From the NCBI GenBank assembly GCA_949358305.1, contig OX442320.1, positions 1,862,501 to 1,926,500 of the forward strand: 64,000 nucleotides of DNA. The letters run 5' to 3'. Below are positions 20,501 to 30,574 of the stretch, one piece after another (positions within the stretch are counted from its first letter, which is position 1; each line of letters starts with the position of its first letter). A program made the position numbers and the translations under genes. Source of the stretch: Strigamia acuminata. Taxonomy: Eukaryota; Arthropoda; Chilopoda; Geophilomorpha; Linotaeniidae. Under the pieces are notes generated by a model. The model worked only from the letters and a program-made list of their open reading frames with translations, made no database searches and had not been told where the DNA came from.

Positions 20501-23245
20501 TTTTTCTTGTTTTTCTTGTCGGGACTTTCGGACCTGCTTAAAAAATTTGCTAATACCACCCATGCCAAAAAAAAAAAAAAAAGAGAGAAAAAAAAAGAGA
20601 AAAAAAGAGAAAGAAAGAAGAAAGAAAGATAAAAAAAAAAAAACCCACCGATCTCTCAGATTTGCCACTTGTTTCTTTTTTTTCTTCTTCTTAGTTTCAG
20701 GTTCGGTGGAACTGCTGGAATCGCTTAAAATTCTGATGAAAAATTCGATTATATGAATGAAATTGCGAGCCAATATGAATGAGAAATGTAATTTTCAAGA
20801 ATAAACAACTTTTACTTACGAATAAACCTTGGGTTCCTTGGTCACATTATTCTGAGCAACTTCCGATGCTTGGGCAGCCGCTTTTTCCTTTTCCCTCCGA
20901 TTCGGATCTAATGAACTTCCCTCGACAAAATATTGGCTTATGCCAAAAGCCTCCCGTAATCTCTGATTTTTCTCTTGATTCGCTTCCGCAATTTGATGAG
21001 TTTCTCGTACTCTAGCCAACAAAATGAAAATTTAAGCAGGCGGCCATGATATTATTGATTTTACTCCCCATCTTACTCCCCACTGCAGTGAATTGATTCT
21101 TTTCCCAACATGCATAGAGATATTAGGAAAAAACAAACTCACCGAATGACACTTTTAAGGGTTTTCGAATTTCTCGAGCCTCTGGACAATGTTTTAATCG
21201 CAGATTGATAACATTCGGACGAAGATTTTGAATTTGCAGCGTGTCGCGGCGCAATCACGGCTTCAAACGTTCCTCTCCACAGTTTTTCGAACAAAACTTT
21301 ACCATCCACAGACATTTTACCCCAAAGAAAAATTTAACTACTTCATATATACATACATAACAATTAAGTTTCACCAATTTCTAACAACTTTGGAAGACTT
21401 AGAAAAGGCCACACCTCTTAGTTATCCTTACATGTGATATAGAAAAAATAAAATACCTAATTACATTTTCAATAAAAATAAAAATAGAAAGAAAAATAGA
21501 AAGAAATCCCTATTCCCTATTCCCTATTCCCTATTCACTCGCACAAGTTCGTATGCACAAATTGCTGAGAAATGTCGCAGAAAATGGATGAATTGGTCGA
21601 ATTCAATGAGTAGCAACATTTTGATGAATTTTTATCACACATTACTTTGGAAGACATGGTGTCTGGAAGACGTTGGATTGCAAGGTGTTTCACAATGGGC
21701 ACAGAGGGCGCCGCTGCAGCGTTTTATACCCCCAAATCGGACCGATCCCAAAACCAAAGGGTAGGAATAGGAATGGTGGAAAATAAACGAATGACCGAGT
21801 AGCAAACTATTGATTTTTCATATTCGCTTTGTTTCGCTCATTTCTGCTCTCCTACAATAACTTACTCCCAACACTATGTTCGTTTCGTTTCGTCTGAGCT
21901 GACCAATTTAATGATGAAATTTAATTTTTATAATTCAATTTAATATACACGACGGATGATGTGTTTCCTCAGAAATGTGCAAGAAATATCACTGCGTAGT
22001 GCGTACGTCATAATTATACCAAATGCCTTCATTTCCTTCCCCCACTATCAATTTGTAACAATTTTTGTGACTTTTTCATTTTTCATTCTTATTTCTGTGT
22101 TCAGCTTATGAAGTGCGCTAATGCGGATTTAAGGGTAATAAAAACAATCAATAACTCCTATTACTGCCAACAAGCATTCAAAGCTAAGAAAACGCATGAA
22201 AAGTAGTCGAGTGTAAACAGATCAATCACTTAGAGAAGAATTTAAATTTAAGTTCCTTTACTTATTACTTATCGGACACAGTTTGGGAAAAAATAACAAG
22301 TCCAGCTTTGTCCAGTTGTGACCGGAAAATCTCAAGCCTGTCGTTCCCAAACCTCGCTCCATATTTAAGTGGACGAAATGAGTTTTAGACAAACGCAACA
22401 ATCTTACATGGGTCGGCCAAATTCATCACTGACTATGGTTTTTTCGGTCGTGTCGTCCTTATCCATGAGCATACGACGGAACTCCGAGACTTTGAGTTCG
22501 ATTTCTTCTTTTGAGTATCTGAAATTAGAGACGGAAAAATTATTATAACCGACGAGATAATATTTCTTCAATTTTATAGTCCCACAGTACATTTTAATTA
22601 GTTTAATAAGCAATATTTCATATATATATTGTACTGATGTACTGTACACACACACACACACACACACACTTCTTTTTGACAAAATTTTGCGTCAGTTAAT
22701 TTCCAAATCAAAATTTAAAAATGTCTTCCTACACTAAAAGAAAAGACAAAAGAAAAAAAAGCATTTCACGTTGCAATAACGCACACTTTGTTCGAGGGAA
22801 AATGCAGTTTTCAGTTTAAACAATACAATTTTTAATTTTAGCATTTTTAAAGCAAAATGAACCTTCCTATGAGTACATTTTTTTAATTTTTTTTTTTTAA
22901 ATGTAACTTAACACTAAAAGCAGAAACGCACGAATTAAAATTATTTCTCAAAAACAGCTTCTTTCCTTTCCTTTCCTTTTCTTTTGTTGTTGTTATTAGT
23001 TACCCTCCTTGTTCCTCCATAAGATCCTCCAACTCCATGCATTTAAGTTCAAGTTTTCGTTTCCTTTCGTGATCTAATATTTCCTGATTCGGTTTCTTAT
23101 TAGCAGCCGCATCCAAACGTTTAATATCGTCTTCGGTTTTATAATCGACTTTCTCCTTTTTTCCGCGTACTAACGCGAAATTTCTCTGCACATATCCATT
23201 CGTACCGCTTCCACGGGGTGTTGCAAGCCCAATGCCATTGTACAT
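8524..23245 (-). CDS. SRRM2: SRRM2/SRm300-like serine-arginine repetitive splicing cofactor (13 coding exons)
   Basis: Coding exons in order: 23245-23004, 22518-22408, 21011-20820, 20723-20649, 20533-20474, 20418-20347, 19787-19689, 18454-18328, 16457-16342, 15990-15802, 15739-15158, 9155-9024 and 8698-8524. All have GT/AG borders. The total is 2172 nt, or 723 aa plus stop. The N-terminus MYNGIGLATPRGSGTNGYVQ and the LDHERKRKLELKCMELEDLMEEQGG block (about residues 55-110, running into exon 2) are the SRRM2/Cwc21 (cwf21) module, which contacts the spliceosome core. Next come a second conserved block, LREAFGISQYFVEGSSLDP, Lys-rich and acidic Ser/Asp segments, and RS repeats (densest in the 582-bp exon and the two after it). 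It is far shorter than vertebrate SRRM2. It would act in the nucleus in pre-mRNA splicing. A 5' UTR exon probably ends at 23528 (donor GTAAGTA) and joins the acceptor before 23258. Homology is certain; whether it is the SRRM2 or a wider Cwc21-type orthologue is less so. Confidence 0.92.
9942..10323. repeat. 23-bp tandem repeat array (about 16-17 units)
   Basis: The unit gtctaatggcaaaatgcaaaaat repeats head to tail with very few changes (clt variants such as gtctcatgg and ggctaatgg). It lies within the 5.9-kb intron between 9156 and 15157 of the SRRM2-like gene. The low divergence points to recent amplification or ongoing homogenisation. Units with the same changes recur at a regular interval, suggesting a higher-order repeat. 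Confidence 0.95.
10903..11215 (+). pseudogene. Tc1/mariner transposase N-terminal relic (HTH domains)
   Basis: Starting MGKQKHLTEREKGK and continuing in a shifted frame with IEAWAQEGVSKFEI and GRDRTSVFKE, this reads as the first helix-turn-helix of a Tc1/mariner transposase. After a stop and a further shift, KLTSREKRCIVHLA resembles the second helix-turn-helix. At least two frame changes and internal stops make it dead. It ends about 70 bp before the first palindromic element and may belong to the same ancestral insertion. Confidence 0.7.
11282..12497. mobile_element. Palindromic Tc1/mariner derivative no. 1
   Basis: A near-perfect inverted repeat with arms of about 600 bp and a 12-bp centre (11884-11895). 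It is flanked on both sides by TA (11280-11281, 12498-12499), the Tc1/mariner target. From the centre outward each arm encodes the 3' part of a transposase: MAWGWFPLSVSVHNI, then FADDKLPL, a stop, and LFQQENDSKH, where families usually have QQDND(P)KH. The catalytic Asp is thus replaced by Glu and stops interrupt the frame. Both arms carry the 3' end outward, so the element is an inverted duplication of a transposon 3' half and cannot make transposase. Confidence 0.85.
12502..13643. mobile_element. Palindromic Tc1/mariner derivative no. 2
   Basis: Termini CAGTGGTGGAAAAAAGTTTGAGACC and its complement are flanked by TA (12500-12501 and 13644-13645). The arms are about 500 bp and differ by a number of substitutions. 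On the right arm (plus strand) the transposase reads FRDKINVLMFEFHQ and, after a one-base gap, NNAPTHAKDN, the second catalytic Asp region. The left arm carries the same on the minus strand with the same gap. The 135-bp loop (about 13003-13140) belongs to the left copy and adds LDGPDGVLHYWYD, the region of the first catalytic Asp. The element is therefore one longer copy plus an inverted duplicate of its 3' part. Confidence 0.85.
13769..14415. mobile_element. TIR element with a THAP-like fragment
   Basis: Terminal inverted repeats of about 120 bp begin AGGTCAAGTGCACTGAGTG and end with the complement. The interior has a 144-codon frame (13882-14316, plus) whose middle part, HHSFYGFQSNPIIRKQWIDWI, resembles a THAP zinc-finger core (SFxxFPxxPxxRxxWI). 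One expected Cys of the C2CH set is missing, so the finger looks decayed. No clear target duplication is seen. It may be a non-autonomous DNA transposon that captured or retained part of a THAP-type transposase. Confidence 0.6.
21507..21537. repeat. Short tandem repeat, 8-bp unit
   Basis: About four copies of tattccc(t) in an intron of the SRRM2-like gene. Confidence 0.7.
22646..22669. repeat. (AC)n microsatellite
   Basis: Twelve AC units in an intron of the SRRM2-like gene. Confidence 0.9.
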
Positions 23246-23527
23246 CGTTCAATTGTGCCTGAAAACCACAAGCAATAAAATTCATCAAAATCAACAATCT
23301 ATGTAGTCAAGAAAGCAACTCGTTTCTAACTTGCTTGTGCATTCAAAAAACAAAACAAAACAAAACAGGGCGTTTTAGACTGAATTTTATACTATTTCGC
23401 ATATTTTTAACGATAGATTCGTTTGTGTTTGAATAGTTTTGAAAGTCTGGTAAAATCGCGCTGGTTTAGAGTTTATTTCATTTGCATTATTCTGTAGTAA
23501 TTTCACGAATTTGTGCGTTTTACTTAC

Positions 23528-23585
23528 CGCTTCGTTTGCTACGTTGATCTGTTTCTGAAAATGGCGTCGGCTTGATCGAGAGAAA
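23528..23585 (-). other. Probable 5' untranslated exon of the SRRM2-like gene
   Basis: On the minus strand a strong donor (GCG|GTAAGTA) lies at 23528/23527. The first coding exon has its own acceptor, TTTTCAG, 13 bases before the ATG, so an upstream exon must exist and this is the nearest good donor. The 5' limit is a guess. Confidence 0.5.
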
Positions 23586-25264
23586 AGGTGGTGTAGTTCA
23601 ACTACTTGCAGCTAGGAGTACACGAGTGTGCCGGGTGCAGTGGTGGTTAGCTACCGCCTGCATAGTGCCGAATATAAATTTGTTACTCTGTGGTAGGACG
23701 ACTTCATCATCTTTTATTTTGGTTGTAAACACACATTGCAAGAAGGTATTTCGATCTTTTCTCGGAATTAGCATGACTTTGGTCTACAAATGTTCCAGGT
23801 ACAGTGTACCAAAAATTCTTATCTATGGGCCAAAAAATGTGTTCTGAGACGAAACAAATTTCGTTTTTACCGATACCGTCATCACTTCAACACTTGAACA
23901 CTTCAACAGTTATCAGTACAGTACACTATACCAGTGTATACATATAATATATTATACTGTATACGTATTGTATTATACCGTACTGTACATGTACTGTACA
24001 TCGTAGTACCGTACAGTGATTGGCCACAGGGGCGTATGGGTTTTTTAAAAGGAGACAGAAATGAATCGACCTTGGCTGTGAAGGGATCGAGGGAAATTTT
24101 CCACCTTTATTTTCTCATGTAGTCGATGTTATTCGGGGAAGATGGGCCTATTGGAACGCCCTCTTTTGCGCCACCTGCTGATATCAGTGATATAAAATTG
24201 GAAGATTCTTGACTCGAAGCTTTTGGCGTACGTCAAAAGTATCGCGCTCGCCTCAGATCAACCGACGTCGGCAAAATTAGACGAGGCGAGCGCGATGACT
24301 TAAAAAGTATGAAAGATCCCACATTTACGACTTCTCGACAAACATCGTAATAAATAATACAATACCGCAATTCGAAAGGTTCAAATTGAATAAATTGTTG
24401 GTTTTCCATGCTAAAGAAGAGAGCGCTTTTAGCTGCAAATGCCACCAAATGTTTAGCCATTTCTTTGATTTACTTGTAAATGTTAGAAAAAAGATCTTTG
24501 AGCGCGAAAAAAAGAAAAGATAAGGTACCGTATCGTACCGCAGAAATTAAAAATTATAAAAGATTATAAATTCTGAAACGATGAAAGAAAAAGCATCACA
24601 CTTTTCGATTGCTACTAGGAATTTCGCAAAAATTAACCAAAAAAAGCGACGTTCCATATATAACTTATCTGAATAATTTAATTTCGACACGAGAGAGAGA
24701 GACAGAGAGAGAGAGAGAGATCACGCTATTGCCATTGCTCTCGCTCTCGCTCATTTCCTCCCAACGGAATTGATTTCCCAGAAAACCAACAAGGCACCGC
24801 AATGTGTTTATTTATATTCAATAAATTTGAAAAAAAATACATATCTCTCTTCTTTTTCTTCAAAAGTTCAGAGTTGCAACGAAGAAAACTTACCTAGCAT
24901 GCGGTCTTGGCGAGCGTAAAAACAAGAAAAAATTCTCTTCATTATTTCTTTCTTGGACCGGTGTTCCATTTTGCAGATTGCAATTTATTCACGCATCAAG
25001 TAAATAAATAAATAAATAAATAAATGGTGGCGTATTTGTATTTTGTATTTGAAATAAAAACAGGTTGTACGTTTAAAATTTAAATACTGGTATGCAGAAC
25101 AATTTATTAATCGGATGTCAGTCATTCGTTTCATTTGCCATAAACAAAACATGGCCAAGGTGTGCGCATATTGATTTTCGTTACCTATTCAAAGAACGAA
25201 ATATTGATAAAATGCGCTTGTCAGTTTGTCACACCAGTCACCACGCAACACAACACTCCACAAA
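23586..25264. other. Divergent intergenic region between SRRM2-like and calpain genes
   Basis: No coding region seen. It holds short low-complexity runs built from GTAC, ATAC and TATA words (23930-24020), a GC-rich hairpin at 24241-24296, a (GA)n run at about 24690-24721 and an (AAAT)n run at about 25000-25024. Both promoters should lie here. Confidence 0.5.
24241..24296. repeat. GC-rich inverted repeat (14-bp perfect stem)
   Basis: Arms atcgcgctcgcctc (24241-24254) and gaggcgagcgcgat (24283-24296) flank a 28-nt loop, which itself contains ccgacgtcgg. It stands out from the AT-rich surroundings. Confidence 0.8.
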
Positions 25265-25459
25265 ATGGGTTGCGGCACGAGTGGACGAGGATCTGTCGGT
25301 CGTGCGGATTGCCTGGATCTGGATCTGGATTGTTTGAATAGGGAGAAAAAGAAAGAAAAAACGAATGGAATTTCAATTAATTGGGAACGATTAAAAGCCG
25401 TTGCTCAATTGGCCAAATCTGAGAGTCGGCAAGTGGGAAACGTCATGACCGCAAAGAGA

Positions 25460-25496
<37 letters not shown>

Positions 25497-27329
25497 CGGA
25501 GTTGAATCATGTCCAGGTCTCGGTTTCGGATCAAGCCAAAGTCAAAGTTCGATCGGGAGAAGAGGGACTATTTGAATTGCCCACTGAAGAATTTATGCAC
25601 GGAATGCTCGGTTTAACGGTAATACAGAATTTAATTTTAATCCCAGTCGTACAAGTTGAAATTGTTATCAATTACGGAGTATCATTTATCATATCACGTT
25701 TCAGATCCACGATGATGAGATCCGGCATATTTTGGATGAAATAGAAGAGGGCAATTTGTTTGTTGATTTCGAATTTCCAACACAAACTGCGATGTATTAC
25801 AGCGATCGATCCCAAGATGACATTGTGTGGATGCGACCAAAGGTATTCATTCCATCTAATAAATAATTAAATAAATTAATTAAATAAATAAATAATTAAA
25901 TTTTAATTTTGAATGATGATGAAGATGATGTGATGATTTCTAGGATTTAGTCGCTTGTCCGGTTCTATTTCTCAACGGCGTGAGTAGACACGACATCGTG
26001 CAGGGCATTCTGGGCGACTGTTGGTTACTGTCTTCATGCGCCGCAGTTGCAGGAAAAAGTGATTTGATGCAACGAGTTATTCCGCCCGATCAACCGTTAT
26101 TTGGTCACGATTACAAAGGAATAGTCGAACTGAGGTTCTGGCGTTTCGGATCGTGGGTCAAAGTCTATATTGACGACCAACTGCCAACAAAAGATGGCCG
26201 ATTGATTTATGCAACGTGCACCGATCCGTCTGAATTTTGGGTATCATTGTTGGAAAAAGCATATGCCAAGTAGATTTGTCTGTTTTCTATTTTCGTTCTT
26301 TCGTTCTTTCTTTCTTTCTTTCTTTCGAAATCTTGATAATGATCTTTCACAGATTGCACGGTTCGTACGAGGCTATTGAAGGTGGTCAAACGATGGACGC
26401 TTTGGTGGATTTAACTGGAGGTCTAGCAGAGAGATATGATCTGAATTCAGCCGACGGCACATTATACAAGCACCTGCTGCAAAGTTGTGCTTCTGGATCA
26501 TTCGTTACGTGCTCAAGAAAGGGTGATTGGAGAAAAGCTGTTCAGGCCGACAATAAGGGTTTGGTGGCTGGACATGCCTATACAATAACCGATGTCAAGC
26601 AAGTAAGTCTAATAAGTAATAAACATCGTCCTATCGATTAGATCAAATGCTGTTTAAAACTGAGGCAAAATGTGGTATATAGCTCGTATTGTAGATGAGT
26701 TTTGGGATGAATTGGATTTGTCAGTTTGAGTTTGACTATGATACCAGGCAGGTATTTCGCTCCCAGACCCGAATGCAGATAAATGCAGATAAATGCAGAT
26801 AAATGCAGATAAATGCAGATAAATTTGACTGATCTGCAGGAGATGAGAAGAAACATACAGTAATACGGATACATTATCCAGGGTTAGGCTGACTTAGGGC
26901 TGACTCAAGAACAAGAAGAAAATAATCCTACATCTCATGCACAAAAACGCTTGGTTTGCAAGTGTTTAGAGCCAGCTCTGGAAAAACAATTCGTACAAGC
27001 TGTTTAATCATTTCTCAAACCAAAAGCGAATATGATTTCAATTTGCCAAAACATGCGCAGGGATATCATAGCTTAATTTCCCACCCAGTACCGTGAGCGA
27101 CACTTGGACTATTCTTAGGTACCCAACCTAATTGACAATGGCATAATTTATCCGATCTGATTTGATTTGATTCGATTTGATTTGATTTGAGAGCATGCCC
27201 TCCAAAGCGGGATTGTTTACTTTCACTTTACTTTTAGATTACGACTGATTCATCCGATTCAATAGATTTATTACGGATTAGAAATCCTTGGGGGAATGAA
27301 ACAGAATGGAATGGACACTGGAGTGACAA

Positions 27330-27384
<55 letters not shown>

Positions 27385-29751
27385 AGAGTAATGATAAAAT
27401 AGAAGAAAAAAATAGCGTACCATACACAGTTTGATTATAACGATTAAAGTTTGTTTGTTTGTTTGTTTCAAATTAGGTCTCATGATTGGTCCGAAGTAAA
27501 TGATCAAGTCAAAGAATTAATGGATTTCAAGAAGCAGAGTGATGGTGAGTTTTGGATGAATTTTTCGGACTTTGATGCTGAATTTGAGGAAGTAAGCATT
27601 TGTACTTTGGGGCCTGATTTTGACAATGACGGAACAGTTGATACATCTGGGCAGGTACTTGTATTTATTTGGCATTGATCTTTACCAAACTAACATCATT
27701 TTCAAAAGGTTAAAGCAATCAAAGGTGAATGGGAAATGAATAAAAGTGCCGGTGGTTCAAGGAATGATTTCTTTAAATTTGCAACTAATCCACAATTTCT
27801 CATTACCCTAGCCACAGGTAAGTGAACCTAAATCCATAATAAACAGGAAATACAAGTAATGACTTGCTTTTAATTTATTGATCACACACAGTGCATTCGG
27901 GTCAAAAATCAAGTGTGGTCATATGCCTGATGCAGGAACACCGACGCTCAGATAGGAATAAAGGAGTTCACATGCATCAAATTGGATTTGTGCTTTATAA
28001 GGTACTTACCGTACCTGTACTCGGATGGAAGTATGAAAAGGTTGAATGCAGTCAGTGCAAATGCAAATGCAAATATACGATCTGAGCAGGGTTAATTGTT
28101 TATGGGAAATTTTTAAGGTGCACTGAGCACATTTAATATATGCAGTTCTTATCAGCAGGATCGGCAAAAATATTGAATGTTGCATATAATTCAACCCAAA
28201 TTTACCAAATTACTGTGTCGGTTAAAACAAATTCATGAAATACCTTACCTTTGGAAATAATATACTCGTATACGCTTAGTTTAAATAAAATTACTTTTAT
28301 TCAAACAAAATGAATAATTAATTACTGAGGATCACGGATCCTTTCGGTGGATACGATTTAAACTCACCTTTATTTCCTCAGCTCTGCTCTCATCTTTTTG
28401 CAACATCTGAGATGTGATTGCATCTTCATTGACCTTATTCCTACTCTCCTACTCTCCGTTACCGGATAAAATAGTCTACTATTGATTAATTAAGCAAATA
28501 TACCGATTGAATAGTGTCCAATTGAGAATTGTCGACGGCTTCCAGCAGAATATTTCATGTACAATTACGCTGAAGGTTCAACAGGCACTTTTATTAACTA
28601 CAGAGAAGTATTTGGTCGCTTTGAATTAGACGCTGGCAATTACATCGTAGTTCCTGCTACATTTGAACCGGATTCTCCGAGCAGATTCATGATCCGTGTT
28701 TACGCTTCGGATCCATTTGGCCTTCGGTATGATTTTCATTTAAATTCTAGAACTACATTAGCGGGAGGAGAATAGGCAATTACATAACACAACAAACAAT
28801 ATCTCCAAGACAAAAGTAATTCCACTTTACCCTGAATAATGGGCATTGAACCATGGAGGAAAGGCCGGCATACTTACAAAATAGCCATCTTGAACTTTAC
28901 TGAGTGAATAGACGGTGGACAGCGGAAAATGGGTGAGAGACGAGAAAATGTGAAATAGCTGCGAATCCGTGGTCACACTGGCCAGTGACTTAGACACCAT
29001 GGATATCAAACGATTGCAGACTTGTGGCCAGTACGCTAAACAACACAAGTAAATCACAAAAATAAACTGGAAAACAGGTAACTGGAAAACATGTGTGGCC
29101 AAATGAACTTAAACACCGCAAACCAAATGAAAAGATGTAAAAGAACTGTTAATCACAAGTCAGTGTGAGAAACAAGCATATAAAATGGAAAATTATACAT
29201 TCTGTTCGGTTTGAAAATATTTCTGGTCGAAAAAAAATCCTGGTCAAAAGGAAGGCCATTTCTCCTTACAAGCTAGTCGTAAATATGGTTACAGTAACTT
29301 GGGTAAACAAGCAGTTGGGTCAGGGCAACACAATTCTCACTTCAAATTTGACATCCAAGATCATCTTCAAATTCTTCGAGGTCATTTCATCTGGCTAAAG
29401 ATTCAACAAAATTTGGCTAAATACAACTCCACACAGGGCTCGAAATCAGATGCAAAAATTGACTGCTTTGGAAGAAAAAATTATACATTTTAGAATGGAA
29501 ACTTTTTTTGCCATACAAATGCACTTCGTGTACAAAATTAAACCTTTTACAAGATAAACATACCTTTTTGAGGCAAAAATGTACTTGATAGTGTTGAAAA
29601 ATCAATCAAATCATAGACACACAGTTGCAGCACAAACTGAATTCACTTGCAATTTCTCTTGAGCGGTTTGACTTTTGAAATAAAAACCGCCAGCTGTTCC
29701 TCAATTAATAGATTCCTTTCTTTCTCTCTTTCCAGGGAAGTATTCGACTAA
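25265..29751 (+). CDS. Calpain-type cysteine protease without penta-EF-hand domain (10 exons)
   Basis: Exons: 25265-25618, 25705-25842, 25944-26269, 26353-26602, 27238-27329, 27477-27654, 27709-27817, 27892-28001, 28515-28726 and 29736-29751. They total 1785 nt (594 aa). The start at 25265 gives MGCGTS, an N-myristoylation pattern with a Cys for palmitoylation; an in-frame ATG at 25226 would hide it. A Ser run (AGC repeat) and an acidic N-domain precede the CysPc core. The catalytic triad is Cys190 (GDCW), His347 (GHAY) and Asn372 (RNPWG), with spacing as in classical calpains. The C2-like domain III follows (about 395-590, INYREVFGRFEL, IVVPATFEP). The protein ends right after domain III, so there is no Ca2+-binding penta-EF hand. 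Exon 9's acceptor is weak but closes the phase. If the last intron is retained, translation ends at 28775 with a different 15-residue tail. Confidence 0.92.
26772..26824. repeat. 10-bp tandem repeat in a calpain intron
   Basis: Five copies of aatgcagata in the intron between calpain exons 4 and 5. Confidence 0.9.
27331..27382. repeat. (TAA)n microsatellite
   Basis: About 17 TAA units that begin at the donor site of calpain exon 5. Repeat-length changes could affect that splice site. Confidence 0.9.
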
Positions 29752-30574
29752 AATTACAAGCAACATTAAAATAAAATAATAACAAAATTTAATTTAATTT
29801 TAAAAATTAAAAAAAAAACATTGCTGTAATTTTCTTTGCTTTTTGTAAAAAAAAAAAAGAAAACCAATCACCTGTGATCTACCTTGGGACATTTATTAAA
29901 AACAAAAATATTTTTTTCCACATGCATTGTTTGTTACCGACTGCATTTTTAATAATAAATTGAGCCACGTGACAGGCTAGTTCGCTGCTAATTATATAGG
30001 AGTAGCAGTTCCATGTTTATTCGCTTTTAATCCGACTTCATTTTCCAGGGTATTGCTTAATTATGAGTTATGACTAATATCAAGAAAACAAAAAGCCCAG
30101 ATGTTCATATCTCACAATATGTGAGATATGAACATCTGAGCGAATACTTGGAACGCAAAGAAATTAGAAGCGAATCAACAACTCGGAAGAAAATAGGATG
30201 GCAGAGATCGAAATGTCGGTAACGTTCCCAATTTCGAAATACAGAGGGCGCTCAAACCACCTTGGAAATTGCAATGGAAACAAAATAATGATTAATAAAA
30301 ATAAGGATGCTATGTAAAGGAGCAGACATTATATTCACGTTGTTCAATGAACGTTATTTGAAAAAAGCAAAATCGTTTTTAGTTATTTGCTGCGAGAACA
30401 GGTCACGTGCAGTTTGGTCGTCAATTCAAACTCAAAGGTGTCACGCCAGTAGGTGTCATTCATGCACGTCACGTGGTTGTTGTCTTTGATGGCGCCCACG
30501 AATTTTCTATTTTCCATATCGGTCGATGAGATAAAAGTCGCTAGATAACTTGTATTCGCCCTTTTACCTTTTCA
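29752..30574. other. Intergenic region between calpain and P2X
   Basis: It contains AATAAA-like calpain poly(A) signals near 29772, an AT-rich tract, a 41-bp palindrome (30098-30138) and the probable P2X promoter and 5' UTR. No coding region supported. Confidence 0.5.
30098..30138. repeat. Palindrome with 18-bp perfect arms
   Basis: cagatgttcatatctcac and its exact complement flank a 5-bp centre (aatat). It lies about 440 bp upstream of the P2X start codon. Confidence 0.9.

Noticed and set aside
28083-28514. An extra calpain exon between 28001 and 28515
   Set aside because: Starting exon 9 at 28515 closes the phase and gives a normal domain III junction (RRLPAEYFMYNYAEG), so no further exon is needed.
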